This document shows positions 1-6,370 of a stretch of 17,924 nucleotides of DNA, piece after piece (position 1 is the stretch's first letter; every line of letters starts with the position of its first letter). Location of the stretch: NCBI GenBank assembly GCA_023396115.1, contig JAEWXC010000038.1, positions 1 to 17,924 on the forward strand, given 5' to 3'. Source of the DNA: Actinomycetes bacterium (GTDB lineage Bacteria; Actinomycetota; Actinomycetes; Propionibacteriales; Nocardioidaceae). Under the pieces are notes generated by a model. It did no database searches. It was not told the origin of the DNA and saw only the letters and a program-made list of their open reading frames with translations. The position numbers were made by a program, and so were the translations under genes.

Positions 1-266
1 GAGTCGTCGTCCTCGAACATCGTGAGGACGACGACCGCCGGGGCGGACGCGCGCCGGTTGATTCTTCGCGTCGCCTCGATGCCGTCCAGCTCGGGCATCC
101 GCAGGTCCATCAGCACGACGTCGGGAGCCAGCTCTTCGGCAAGCTCCACGGCGCGTAGACCGGTTTCAGCCTCACCGACGATGTCGATGTCGTCGACGTC
201 GGCGAGCATCAGCTCGAGGCCGCGCCGGTACGCCGGGTGGTCGTCGACCGCGAGCAGCCGGATCAT
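1..266 (-). CDS. Response regulator, receiver domain (partial, cut by window edge)
   Basis: The first 88 residues of a two-component response regulator are present and the rest lies beyond the left edge. The receiver domain is clear: acidic pair D8-D9, phospho-acceptor D54 in VLMDLRMPE, and T82 in VVVLTMFED. The missing part is probably a LuxR-type HTH, because the partner is a HisKA_3 kinase and such kinases normally pair with NarL/FixJ regulators; that is inference. The ATG at 266 overlaps the kinase stop codon (ATGA), so the two are translationally coupled and co-transcribed from the promoter near 2141. The cognate kinase would phosphorylate D54. A likely target is the divergent promoter region at 2135-2289. 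Confidence 0.93.
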   Translation of the reverse strand, partial: MIRLLAVDDHPAYRRGLELMLADVDDIDIVGEAETGLRAVELAEELAPDVVLMDLRMPELDGIEATRRINRRASAPAVVVLTMFEDDD

Positions 267-2134
267 CGCTCGACCCGGCTCTCCGCGCTCGCCGGAGGCT
301 CCTCAACAGGCAGGACCGCACGCACGAGGAGGCCTCCTTCTCGCCGGTCGGAGATGTCGCAGGTGCCACCTAGCTCGGCGGCACGCTCGCGCATCGACGT
401 CCACCCCACCCCGCTCGTAGTCGCTAGCGCTTGACCGCGCCCGTTGTCCGCGATGGTGAGTTCTAGGCAACCGTTCAAAGACACGTCGACCCGGCAGCGG
501 CTCGCGCCAGCATGGCGGACGGCGTTTGTCATCGCCTCAGATGCTATTCGGAAGGCAGCGACCTCGACCGCCGCGGGCAGCGCGGGCAGCGGCTCCGGCC
601 CGGACACCTCAATCGTCAGCTCCCCGGACAATGCCCCAGCGCGATGCCGGATCGCCGCAAGCAAGCCGACCTCGTCGATCGCCGGCGGCCTTAGGTCGTC
701 GACGAGCCGGCGCACCTCCGCGATAGCGTCCTTGACCTCCTCGCGTGCCTCGGCAAGCAGTGCGGCGCGCGCGTCGACATCGGCGCGTGACTGCGCGGCG
801 TTGAGCTTGAGCACGACGGCTGCCAGCGCCGGGCCGACCCCGTCGTGAAGGTCTCGGCGGAGCCGGCGGCGCTCCTCCTCGCGGCCGGCCACGATCCGCG
901 AACGCGACTCGCGAAGAGCCTGGCCCTGTCTCTCCGATCGGACGAGGACCGCCGCATACCGGGCAAGGTCGCGGAGGAGAGCCAGATCCGCGGATGACAG
1001 CTCCCGCCCGTGCGGCACTGCCACCGCGAGATATCCGAAACTCTCGCCGCGATGCACCAGCGGCGTCCGGACGACACGATCGTCCGCGTCGCCGGGCCGG
1101 GTGTCCACCCACGCGCCATCGGCACGGAGAGCTTCGGCGATCGCATCAGTGACCGCGTCGGTGACCGGAGTGCCGAACGTGTCAGATGCTGCAGCGTCGG
1201 CCCGGTCGGCGAGCAGGCGGAGGGCTTGGTGCGGCTGGGACCTGTAGCCGTAGACCCACCGCTCGACCCGCCAGCCGAGCCAAGCGTAGGACGGGTGCAC
1301 CGCGACTGCGACCACGGCGACCGTGAGTAGGCCACCCAAGGTGTCGTTTCCGCCGACGCGGGCGACAGCGAGGAGCAGCAGTGCGTACAACGCCACCACA
1401 CCCACAACCAGGACGCCATAGGTGAGCGTGCGGCTGAGGACGAGCTGGATGTCGAAGAGGCGATAGCGCAAGATCGCGATCGTGATGGTGGCAGGCAGCG
1501 CAGTGCTGACACCGGTGAAAGCGGCAGCGGTAATCCAGGGAATGTCACTCAGCAGGAAGTGATTCGCCCACAGCAGGAGCAGCCCCAGCGGGACGGCCAG
1601 CGCACCCCAGACCAGCCACAGGAGTTGCAGCCTGGTCTCGCCCGCCGATGCCTTGAGCCGGCTGCGCACGGCGACAGCGGAGCCAAAGAACAGAAGTACG
1701 ACGAGCAGCAGCCCGACCGTCCCGAGAATTGCCGACACCGCAGGCGATAGCCACGCCACCGGTGGGGCGAGCCCGTCGTGCTCCTGCCGGAACGTACTCC
1801 GGTCACCGGCCGCACCCACGAGAAGCAGCGCTGCGCCCGCCAGCCCAACACGGACCCAGAGCAGCCATCGACGTGACAGCGGACGCCCATCGGGCAAGAC
1901 GTAGGCGATCAGGACCAACCATAGGAACAGGAATACCCAACCGCCGGCGAGCAGCTGGTCGGCAACCAAGGCCGCCGTGGTCGTGCTCGTGAACTCGGAG
2001 CCACCCAGCAGCAGGCCCACCGACAGCCCGTGCGCCCCCAGCAGGCAGCCGATCCGACGCTGACCACGCCGCACGAGCAGCAGACCAAGCGTGATCGGGA
2101 CCACCGTCGCGAACACAACGGCCGTGAAGAACAT
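263..2134 (-). CDS. Membrane sensor histidine kinase (HisKA_3, NarL/LiaS-type)
   Basis: A 623-residue sensor kinase. The N-terminal half (about residues 1-290) contains roughly eight hydrophobic segments, including the ILRYRLFDIQLVLSRTLTYG stretch seen in ComP-like kinases. A GAF-like region follows (about 310-400), then a HisKA_3 dimerisation domain with phospho-acceptor H430 in RRDLHDGVGP, and a HATPase_c domain with N-box EAMTNAVRHA (N537) and G-box DNGRG (563-567). It should autophosphorylate at H430 and pass the phosphate to the overlapping response regulator; the stimulus is unknown. The frame stays open upstream to 2395, but the ATG at 2134 is preferred: the hydrophobic region begins at once, the upstream translation is Arg/Pro-rich and overlaps the divergent gene, and a CAGACT -10-like box sits 6 nt before it (leaderless). 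Start confidence is moderate. Confidence 0.9.
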   Translation of the reverse strand: MFFTAVVFATVVPITLGLLLVRRGQRRIGCLLGAHGLSVGLLLGGSEFTSTTTAALVADQLLAGGWVFLFLWLVLIAYVLPDGRPLSRRWLLWVRVGLAGAALLLVGAAGDRSTFRQEHDGLAPPVAWLSPAVSAILGTVGLLLVVLLFFGSAVAVRSRLKASAGETRLQLLWLVWGALAVPLGLLLLWANHFLLSDIPWITAAAFTGVSTALPATITIAILRYRLFDIQLVLSRTLTYGVLVVGVVALYALLLLAVARVGGNDTLGGLLTVAVVAVAVHPSYAWLGWRVERWVYGYRSQPHQALRLLADRADAAASDTFGTPVTDAVTDAIAEALRADGAWVDTRPGDADDRVVRTPLVHRGESFGYLAVAVPHGRELSSADLALLRDLARYAAVLVRSERQGQALRESRSRIVAGREEERRRLRRDLHDGVGPALAAVVLKLNAAQSRADVDARAALLAEAREEVKDAIAEVRRLVDDLRPPAIDEVGLLAAIRHRAGALSGELTIEVSGPEPLPALPAAVEVAAFRIASEAMTNAVRHAGASRCRVDVSLNGCLELTIADNGRGQALATTSGVGWTSMRERAAELGGTCDISDRREGGLLVRAVLPVEEPPASAESRVER

Positions 2135-2140
2135 GTCCAC

Positions 2141-2146
2141 AGTCTG
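2141..2146 (-). promoter_or_regulatory. -10 box of the histidine kinase/response regulator operon (leaderless)
   Basis: CAGACT on the minus strand, 6 nt before the ATG at 2134. It matches TANNNT at the A2 and T6 positions. No Shine-Dalgarno sequence is present. No convincing -35 box is visible, so an activator may be needed. Confidence 0.45.
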
Positions 2147-2171
2147 ACGGCGCGGCAGCCTCACGTCTGCA

Positions 2172-2223
2172 GTCCCGGGAACACCTCCCGGCCCACCCGG
2201 GACGGCAACCTCGTGCGCCCGGG
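2172..2223. promoter_or_regulatory. Candidate operator: three CCCGGG blocks at 22-bp spacing
   Basis: CCCGGG occurs at 2174-2179, 2196-2201 and 2218-2223, exactly 22 bp apart, or two helical turns. The first two are extended as the inverted pair GTCCCGGG / CCCGGGAC (2172-2179, 2196-2203). The array lies between the divergent kinase operon and membrane-protein gene. Relative to the predicted kinase transcription start at 2134 the block centres are about -42, -64 and -86, the usual face for an activator. Binding by the neighbouring response regulator is an inference. Confidence 0.4.
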
Positions 2224-2289
2224 CTACTCGACCGGAATGGTCGCGGTGTCGGCGATCCCCGCCGGCATCATGCGGAAGGGAGTGGCGAA

Positions 2290-2958
2290 ATGCCTCGCAG
2301 CAAGTTCGAACGATTCCTGCCCTGGACGGGAGCGATCGCGGGCGCGGCCTGGATCGGGCAGATGTTCCTGTTCCAGACCGGCGACCAGGACTCACCCGGG
2401 ACGATGACCACCGCGGTGATCCGCGATCACCTGGCCCTGAACTACGCAGCCATCGGCTGCCTGGTCGTCATGGCGATCGCGCTGGTCTTCTTTGGGACCG
2501 CGCTCCGCAGCCATCTCCGTGCGGGCGAAGCTCGCGAATCGACATACTCCAGCATCGTCTCTGGCGGCCTGTTGCTCGTCGCTGCCGGCCTCTCGCAGAT
2601 GGTGATGTGGAACTGGGGTCTGATCAACGGAGCTGCGGACGCCAAAGACGACCAGGCCCTGGGGATCCTCAGCTTCGTGGGCTTCTTCGGGTTCGCCGGC
2701 ATGGGCATTGGCATCGCCACCACCTTCCTTGGCGCCGGACTGGCCGGTCTGGCCAACGCCGTACTGCCGCGGTGGTTCGCGATCCTCACCCTCGTGCTGG
2801 GCGTACTCAGCGCCCTAGGCACCGCAGGCATCCCACCCGGTGGTCTGGTGAACTACCTGCTCCTCCCGCTGTGGCTCATCGCCGCCGCGATCATCCTCGC
2901 CCGACGGCAGGGCGAGGCCGACTTGTCGTTGAGCCTGATGGGCTCCGTCGTATCGTGA
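2290..2958 (+). CDS. Six-helix integral membrane protein of unknown function
   Basis: A 222-residue protein with about six hydrophobic segments: roughly residues 10-29, 50-72, 86-106, 124-153, 163-183 and 186-204. No catalytic motif is recognisable and I do not assign it to a named family. The ATG at 2290 is supported by a purine-rich GAAGGGAG ribosome-binding site about 6 nt upstream. It is divergent from the sensor kinase operon with 155 bp between the starts, so it may be a regulated target or a sensory partner of that system. Codon use is less GC-biased than most of the window: 15 of its first 97 codons end in A or T, against 2 of the first 89 in the metalloprotease at 12033. Confidence 0.85.
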   Translation: MPRSKFERFLPWTGAIAGAAWIGQMFLFQTGDQDSPGTMTTAVIRDHLALNYAAIGCLVVMAIALVFFGTALRSHLRAGEARESTYSSIVSGGLLLVAAGLSQMVMWNWGLINGAADAKDDQALGILSFVGFFGFAGMGIGIATTFLGAGLAGLANAVLPRWFAILTLVLGVLSALGTAGIPPGGLVNYLLLPLWLIAAAIILARRQGEADLSLSLMGSVVS

Positions 2959-3261
2959 CAGGACCCGCAAGCGCTCGAGTTGGTAGCCAGTCACAAGGCA
3001 GGCGCGATCCGCCCCCGCCCGTTGATGGATGGTCGGTGTCACCGCAAGAAGAACCTCCCACGACCAACGCCGCTCCTCTTCAGCCGCGTGAGCGTCCGGA
3101 CGTCCCGATAGACCCGTCCGGAGGTCGTCGCCGGGACTGGGGCCTTCTAGGGGAACCGTCAGCGGCTGGGGTCGGAAGCTCGCGCCGACGGCCGGCGACC
3201 CAGCACCGGTGGGGGTTTTCGGGACCCAAAGCGCGGCATAAGCCTGAATGGCTCAAATCTC
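2959..3261. other. Intergenic stretch without a supported gene
   Basis: About 300 bp between the membrane protein and the tRNA terminator. The plus frame that runs through it (2607-3311) is in a different frame from the real upstream gene and has no start or ribosome-binding site of its own here. It has no recognisable domain. I see no integrase, transposase or long direct repeat. It may be decayed sequence at the edge of an acquired segment. Confidence 0.5.
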
Positions 3262-3303
3262 AAGTGGCGCCTGATATGCGTTTCCGCAGGTCAGGCGCCA
3301 CTT
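3262..3303 (-). terminator. Hairpin terminator of the initiator tRNA gene
   Basis: Perfect 13-bp inverted repeat AAGTGGCGCCTGA / TCAGGCGCCACTT. Inside it a second stem TGCG/CGCA closes a GAAA tetraloop when read on the minus strand. It begins 5 nt past the tRNA 3' end. The GNRA-type loop appears only in the minus orientation, which fits termination of the tRNA transcript. There is no long U-tract, only a short TTT a few bases on. Confidence 0.75.
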
Positions 3304-3308
3304 CATTG

Positions 3309-3382
3309 TAGCGGGGGCAGGATTTGAACCTGCGACCTCTGGGTTATGAGCCCAGCGAGCTACCGAGCTGCTCCACCCCGCG
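3309..3382 (-). tRNA. Initiator tRNA-fMet (CAT anticodon)
   Basis: 74 nt from C1 (3382) to A73 (3309); CCA is not encoded. Initiator hallmarks are visible. Three consecutive G:C pairs at the bottom of the anticodon stem surround the loop (GGG-CTCATAA-CCC). The first acceptor position is unpaired, with C1 opposite T72. The T arm contains GGTTCAAATCC. Elongator Met or Ile2 tRNAs would lack these features. It has its own promoter (3395-3423) and a hairpin terminator. The 3' end faces the less GC-biased segment at 1-2958. Confidence 0.96.
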
Positions 3383-3394
3383 TCGGTGAACAGA

Positions 3395-3423
3395 ACATTA
3401 CGTGCCGCCCCACGGGCACGCAA
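3395..3423 (-). promoter_or_regulatory. Promoter of the initiator tRNA gene
   Basis: On the minus strand: -35 TTGCGT (3418-3423), a 17-bp spacer and -10 TAATGT (3395-3400). The -10 ends 12 nt before the mature tRNA 5' end, leaving a short leader for RNase P to remove. The -10 is close to TATAAT and the spacing is ideal. Confidence 0.7.
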
Positions 3424-3445
3424 ATCGGGGGTGGGTGACCCCGAT
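3424..3445 (-). terminator. Short hairpin terminator of the thioesterase-like gene
   Basis: Inverted repeat ATCGGGG / CCCCGAT (7 bp, 8-nt loop), 17 nt after the stop of the minus-strand gene at 3463. A TTG follows directly, with no real T-tract. It also separates this gene from the tRNA promoter that begins at 3423. Confidence 0.5.
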
Positions 3446-3462
3446 CACGTGGCCGGGCGGGC

Positions 3463-3936
3463 TCACCCGCGCAGCGGTACCGGGGGCGCCAGGAAGGCGG
3501 TCAGGACGGCGCGGAACTCCTCCGACATCGCCCAGGAACGCTGGGCGTTGTGGTCCCACAGGGCGACCGTGGTGACGGCGATCAGGGAGGGCGGAGCGTC
3601 GGGGACCGCGTGCAGCTCGGTGGACACGTCGAAGGACGAGCCGCCCACGCGGCTCACCCACAGCCGGGCGTCGAAGCCGCGGAACGCGGCGAAGCGCATC
3701 TCGGCGTGGTAGTCGACCCGCTGGGCTGCCACCAGCTCCCCCACCCCGCTGGGCAGCGTGCCGAGCAGCCCGACCACGCCGTCGGGGTTCGGGGCCAGCG
3801 GCGCGAACCTGAGGAACTGGATCCGGGCCTCGTCGATCACCCGGATCGCCTCGACGCTGTCGATGTGGTTGCCCATGTTCAGGTCACGGAACCGGGGATG
3901 GATCTCGGTGTCGAACACCAGGGTCGTCTCGCTCAC
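3463..3936 (-). CDS. Hotdog-fold acyl-CoA thioesterase-like protein
   Basis: 157 residues, the usual size of a single hotdog domain of the 4-hydroxybenzoyl-CoA thioesterase type. The segment DLNMGNHIDSVEAIRVIDEA (18-37) matches the family signature in which an Asp, a Gly-(Asn)-His turn and the central helix form the active site. The later ATGCTC-free part VTTVALWDHNAQRSWAM (121-137) fits the closing beta strands. The substrate cannot be told from sequence. The frame extends to 3999, but the GTG at 3936 is preferred: the family homology begins there, and a TAGGCT -10 box lies 7 nt upstream (leaderless). It is divergent from the RelA/SpoT-like gene with 118 bp between them. Confidence 0.8.
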   Translation of the reverse strand: MSETTLVFDTEIHPRFRDLNMGNHIDSVEAIRVIDEARIQFLRFAPLAPNPDGVVGLLGTLPSGVGELVAAQRVDYHAEMRFAAFRGFDARLWVSRVGGSSFDVSTELHAVPDAPPSLIAVTTVALWDHNAQRSWAMSEEFRAVLTAFLAPPVPLRG

Positions 3937-3943
3937 GCCATCG

Positions 3944-3949
3944 AGCCTA
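3944..3949 (-). promoter_or_regulatory. -10 box of the thioesterase-like gene (leaderless)
   Basis: TAGGCT on the minus strand, 7 nt before the GTG at 3936. No Shine-Dalgarno sequence is present. Confidence 0.5.
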
Positions 3950-4042
3950 GGGGCACCCCACCCGCCCGACAGCCGCGCGTCCCGCCCACCGTCCCGCACG
4001 GGTTCTTGGGCACGGCACCCGCCCTCCGTCGGGGGTCACCGG

Positions 4043-4048
4043 CATGAT
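4043..4048 (+). promoter_or_regulatory. -10 box of the RelA/SpoT-like gene (leaderless)
   Basis: CATGAT, with 6 nt before the GTG at 4055. It has A2 and T6 of TANNNT but not T1. No ribosome-binding site is visible. Confidence 0.4.
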
Positions 4049-4054
4049 GGCCAC

Positions 4055-5068
4055 GTGAACGAGGACCAGCCCACCGAGGCGCACCCCCGCGACCCGGTCG
4101 ACACGGCCGTGGCCGAGTACGCCCAGCGCCGCCCCGCGCTCGAGGAGGTCACCGAGCACTACATCGCCGCGGTCACCACGCTGCTCGACGACGCCGGCAT
4201 CAACTACCTCTCCGTCACCGGGCGCACCAAGTCCGTCGCCTCGTTCGCCGGCAAGGCCCACCGGCTCCGCCTCACCCACCCCGACCAGGACGCCGCTGAC
4301 CTGATCACCGACCAGGTCGGCGTCCGGGTGGTCACCTACCTGCTCAGCGACGTCGCCGCCGTCGCAGGCCTGCTCACCGACGAGCTCACCGTCCTCGATG
4401 ACCGCGACCTGGGCCGTGAGACCGCCGACGAGGGCCGCTTCGGTTACTCCAGCCGGCACCTGCTCGTCACCGACACCGACGGGGCCGCGAGCAGCGCCGA
4501 CAGCACCGCCCCACCCGCCTCGATCCAAGTCCGCACGGTGCTGCAGCACGCCTGGGCCGAGATCGAGCACGACATCCGCTACAAGGGCACCCTGCCGAGC
4601 CAGTACGCCTCGGAGATGGACCGCCACTTCACCCTGGCCGCCGGCCTGCTGGAACTGGCCGACCGCGAGTTCTCCGAGATCTCCGAGCGGATCCAGAGCT
4701 CGACATTGACCTACCGCACCGACGAGGACGCCAACGACCCGCGCATCGACGACCGGGACCTGACGGTGTTCCTGGCCCGCCAGTACCCCGACGCGGGTTG
4801 GTCGCGCACCGACCACTACCACTGGATCTCGGGACTGCTGCTCGAGCTCGGCATCACCTCACTCGACGAGCTCGGCCACCTGCTGACCTCGGTCGACACC
4901 GAGGCGATCAACCACCGGATGGGCTACAAGCACCCCTCCGGTGGTGTCCGCCGCCTCGACGACGCCCTGCTGGCGGTCTTCGGACGGACCTACGTGGACC
5001 TGCACGGCAACTCCCACCGGGTGGCCAAGCTGACCGCCCGGTTGGAGAAGCTGCGCGGCGACGGCTGA
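4055..5068 (+). CDS. RelA/SpoT-domain (p)ppGpp synthetase-like protein, altered active site
   Basis: 337 residues. A RelA_SpoT synthetase domain spans about residues 30-180 with no HD hydrolase domain before it and no TGS/ACT regulatory domains after it, so it resembles a small alarmone synthetase. Visible motifs are R57-T-K59 in GRTKSVASFAGK, D86-x-x-G-x-R91, G130-Y131-S-S-R-H135, and SIQVRTVLQHAW (156-167). In active Rel/RelA enzymes the last motif is E-x-Q-x-R-T and its Glu is catalytic; here it is Ser156 (codon TCG at 4520-4522). Activity may therefore be lost or changed. The C-terminal 130 residues are not recognised. Start: the GTG at 4055 is chosen over the open frame back to 3758, which overlaps the divergent gene. 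Confidence 0.85.
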   Translation: MNEDQPTEAHPRDPVDTAVAEYAQRRPALEEVTEHYIAAVTTLLDDAGINYLSVTGRTKSVASFAGKAHRLRLTHPDQDAADLITDQVGVRVVTYLLSDVAAVAGLLTDELTVLDDRDLGRETADEGRFGYSSRHLLVTDTDGAASSADSTAPPASIQVRTVLQHAWAEIEHDIRYKGTLPSQYASEMDRHFTLAAGLLELADREFSEISERIQSSTLTYRTDEDANDPRIDDRDLTVFLARQYPDAGWSRTDHYHWISGLLLELGITSLDELGHLLTSVDTEAINHRMGYKHPSGGVRRLDDALLAVFGRTYVDLHGNSHRVAKLTARLEKLRGDG

Positions 5069-5136
5069 GGGGGTCTCCGGGGTCTCGGCAGGCGCGACCA
5101 CCGGCGGGGGCCTGCTCGGCCACCGAGGGCCAGGGG

Positions 5137-6192
5137 TCAGTCCTTCGGGGAGATCGTGGAGACGTCGATGACGTAGCGGTACCGGACGTCACCGGCCACG
5201 ACCTTGTCGTAGGCCTCGTCGACCTGGTCGGCACTGATCGTCTCGATGGTGGACCCGAACCCGTGCTCGGCGCAGAACTCGAGCATCTCGATGGTCTCGG
5301 GGATGCCGCCGATGTTGGACCCGGCCATCACCTTCGAGGTGCCGATCATCGCCCCCGGGCGCACCGAGTAGGGCGACGTGGGCAGACCGACGCTGACCAG
5401 CACCCCGCGCGGCTTGAGCAGGCGCAGGTACAGACCCATGTCGAGGTCGGCGGAGACCGTGTTGAGGATGACGTCGAAGGTCCCCGACAGTGCCTTCACC
5501 GCGGCCGGGTCGGCGGTCGCCACGTGTGCGGTGGCGCCCATCTCCAACGAGTCGTCCTTCTTGGCGTCGGTGCGCGACAGCACGGTGACCTCGGCCCCCA
5601 TCGCGACCGCGAACTTCACGCCCATGTGGCCCAGTCCGCCCAACCCGACGACCGCGACCTTCGAGCCCGGGCCGACGCCCCAGCGGCGCAGCGGCGAGTA
5701 GGTGGTGATCCCGGCGCACAGCAGCGGCGCCGCCTCGGCCAGGTCGATGCCCTCGGGGATCGGGCAGCCGAACCGCTCCGAGACGACCAGGGACTGCGAG
5801 TAACCGCCCAGTGTCGGCTCACCGTCGTAGCCGCGACCGTTGTAGGTCATCACTGCGCCGGTGGTGCAGTGCTGCTCGTAGCCGTCCTTGCAGAACTCAC
5901 ACTCCCCGCAGGAGTCGACCATGCAGCCCACGCCGACCCGGTCGCCGACCTTGAACCGGGTCACGCCCGCCCCGACCGCCGAGACGGTCCCGGCGATCTC
6001 GTGACCGGGCACCATCGGGAAGATCGCGCTGCCCCACTCCTCGCGCACCTGGTGGATGTCGCTGTGGCAGATCCCGGCGTAGGCGATGTCGATCGCGATG
6101 TCGTCGTCGCGCAGCTCGCGGCGCTCGACCGTGCGCTGGACGAAGGGGGCTCCGGCGGAGTCGGCCACGAGGGCCGCAGTCGTGGTGGTCAT
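5137..6192 (-). CDS. Zinc-dependent NAD(P) alcohol dehydrogenase (MDR; CAD/YahK-like)
   Basis: 351 residues, normal for a medium-chain zinc alcohol dehydrogenase. Catalytic zinc ligands are C42-H43 (GICHSD), H64-E65 (GHEIAG) and C159 (LLCAGIT). Structural zinc cysteines are C95, C98, C101 and C109. The cofactor loop is GLGGLG at 183-188, and the SRTDAKK that follows at 206-212 suggests NADP(H) preference. The pattern is closest to cinnamyl-alcohol dehydrogenase / YahK aldehyde reductases, which reduce a range of aldehydes in the cytosol; the substrate is not determinable. The ATG at 6192 is preferred over the in-frame TTG at 6201 because TAGGTT lies 7 nt upstream (leaderless). It converges with the RelA-like gene 68 bp away. 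Confidence 0.93.
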   Translation of the reverse strand: MTTTTAALVADSAGAPFVQRTVERRELRDDDIAIDIAYAGICHSDIHQVREEWGSAIFPMVPGHEIAGTVSAVGAGVTRFKVGDRVGVGCMVDSCGECEFCKDGYEQHCTTGAVMTYNGRGYDGEPTLGGYSQSLVVSERFGCPIPEGIDLAEAAPLLCAGITTYSPLRRWGVGPGSKVAVVGLGGLGHMGVKFAVAMGAEVTVLSRTDAKKDDSLEMGATAHVATADPAAVKALSGTFDVILNTVSADLDMGLYLRLLKPRGVLVSVGLPTSPYSVRPGAMIGTSKVMAGSNIGGIPETIEMLEFCAEHGFGSTIETISADQVDEAYDKVVAGDVRYRYVIDVSTISPKD

Positions 6193-6199
6193 GTGAGCC

Positions 6200-6205
6200 A
6201 ACCTA
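6200..6205 (-). promoter_or_regulatory. -10 box of the alcohol dehydrogenase gene (leaderless)
   Basis: TAGGTT on the minus strand, 7 nt before the ATG at 6192. A weak TGGAAC-like -35 lies 17-18 bp further upstream. Confidence 0.5.
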
Positions 6206-6292
6206 CGCCCGGGACCCGAGCCGTTCCAGCCCGGTCACGGGCCGCTCTCCCCCGACTCCGACTCCCGCCGGGTCACGCCACGCAACACGGAA

Positions 6293-6338
6293 CCGTCCCC
6301 TCTGGTGCGGTGGTAGGACACCGCACCAGGGGGGACGG
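6293..6338 (-). terminator. Strong hairpin terminator after the UPF0182 operon
   Basis: 20-nt arms at 6293-6312 and 6319-6338 pair at 19 of 20 positions around a 6-nt loop. It lies 33 bp past the UPF0182 stop on the minus strand and is followed in that direction by TTCCGTGTT. The one imperfect position (6301/6330) is a U-G wobble in plus-strand RNA and an A-C mismatch in minus-strand RNA. It also insulates the alcohol dehydrogenase promoter downstream. Confidence 0.75.
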
Positions 6339-6370
6339 ACCAGTGTGACAACTCCCAGGGCCGGCCCCGG

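Noticed and set aside
2959..3261. Integrase, transposase or att remnant beside the tRNA
   Set aside because: No recognisable protein fragment and no second copy of the tRNA 3' end within the window.
4044..4058. Mini-ORF MMAT ending on the GTG start of the RelA-like gene
   Set aside because: Four codons only, with no ribosome-binding site. The same bases are better explained as the -10 region of a leaderless promoter.
4798..6348. Plus-strand open frame (516 codons) across the RelA-like 3' end and the alcohol dehydrogenase
   Set aside because: Antisense to a well-supported alcohol dehydrogenase; repetitive Arg/Asp/Gly/His translation.
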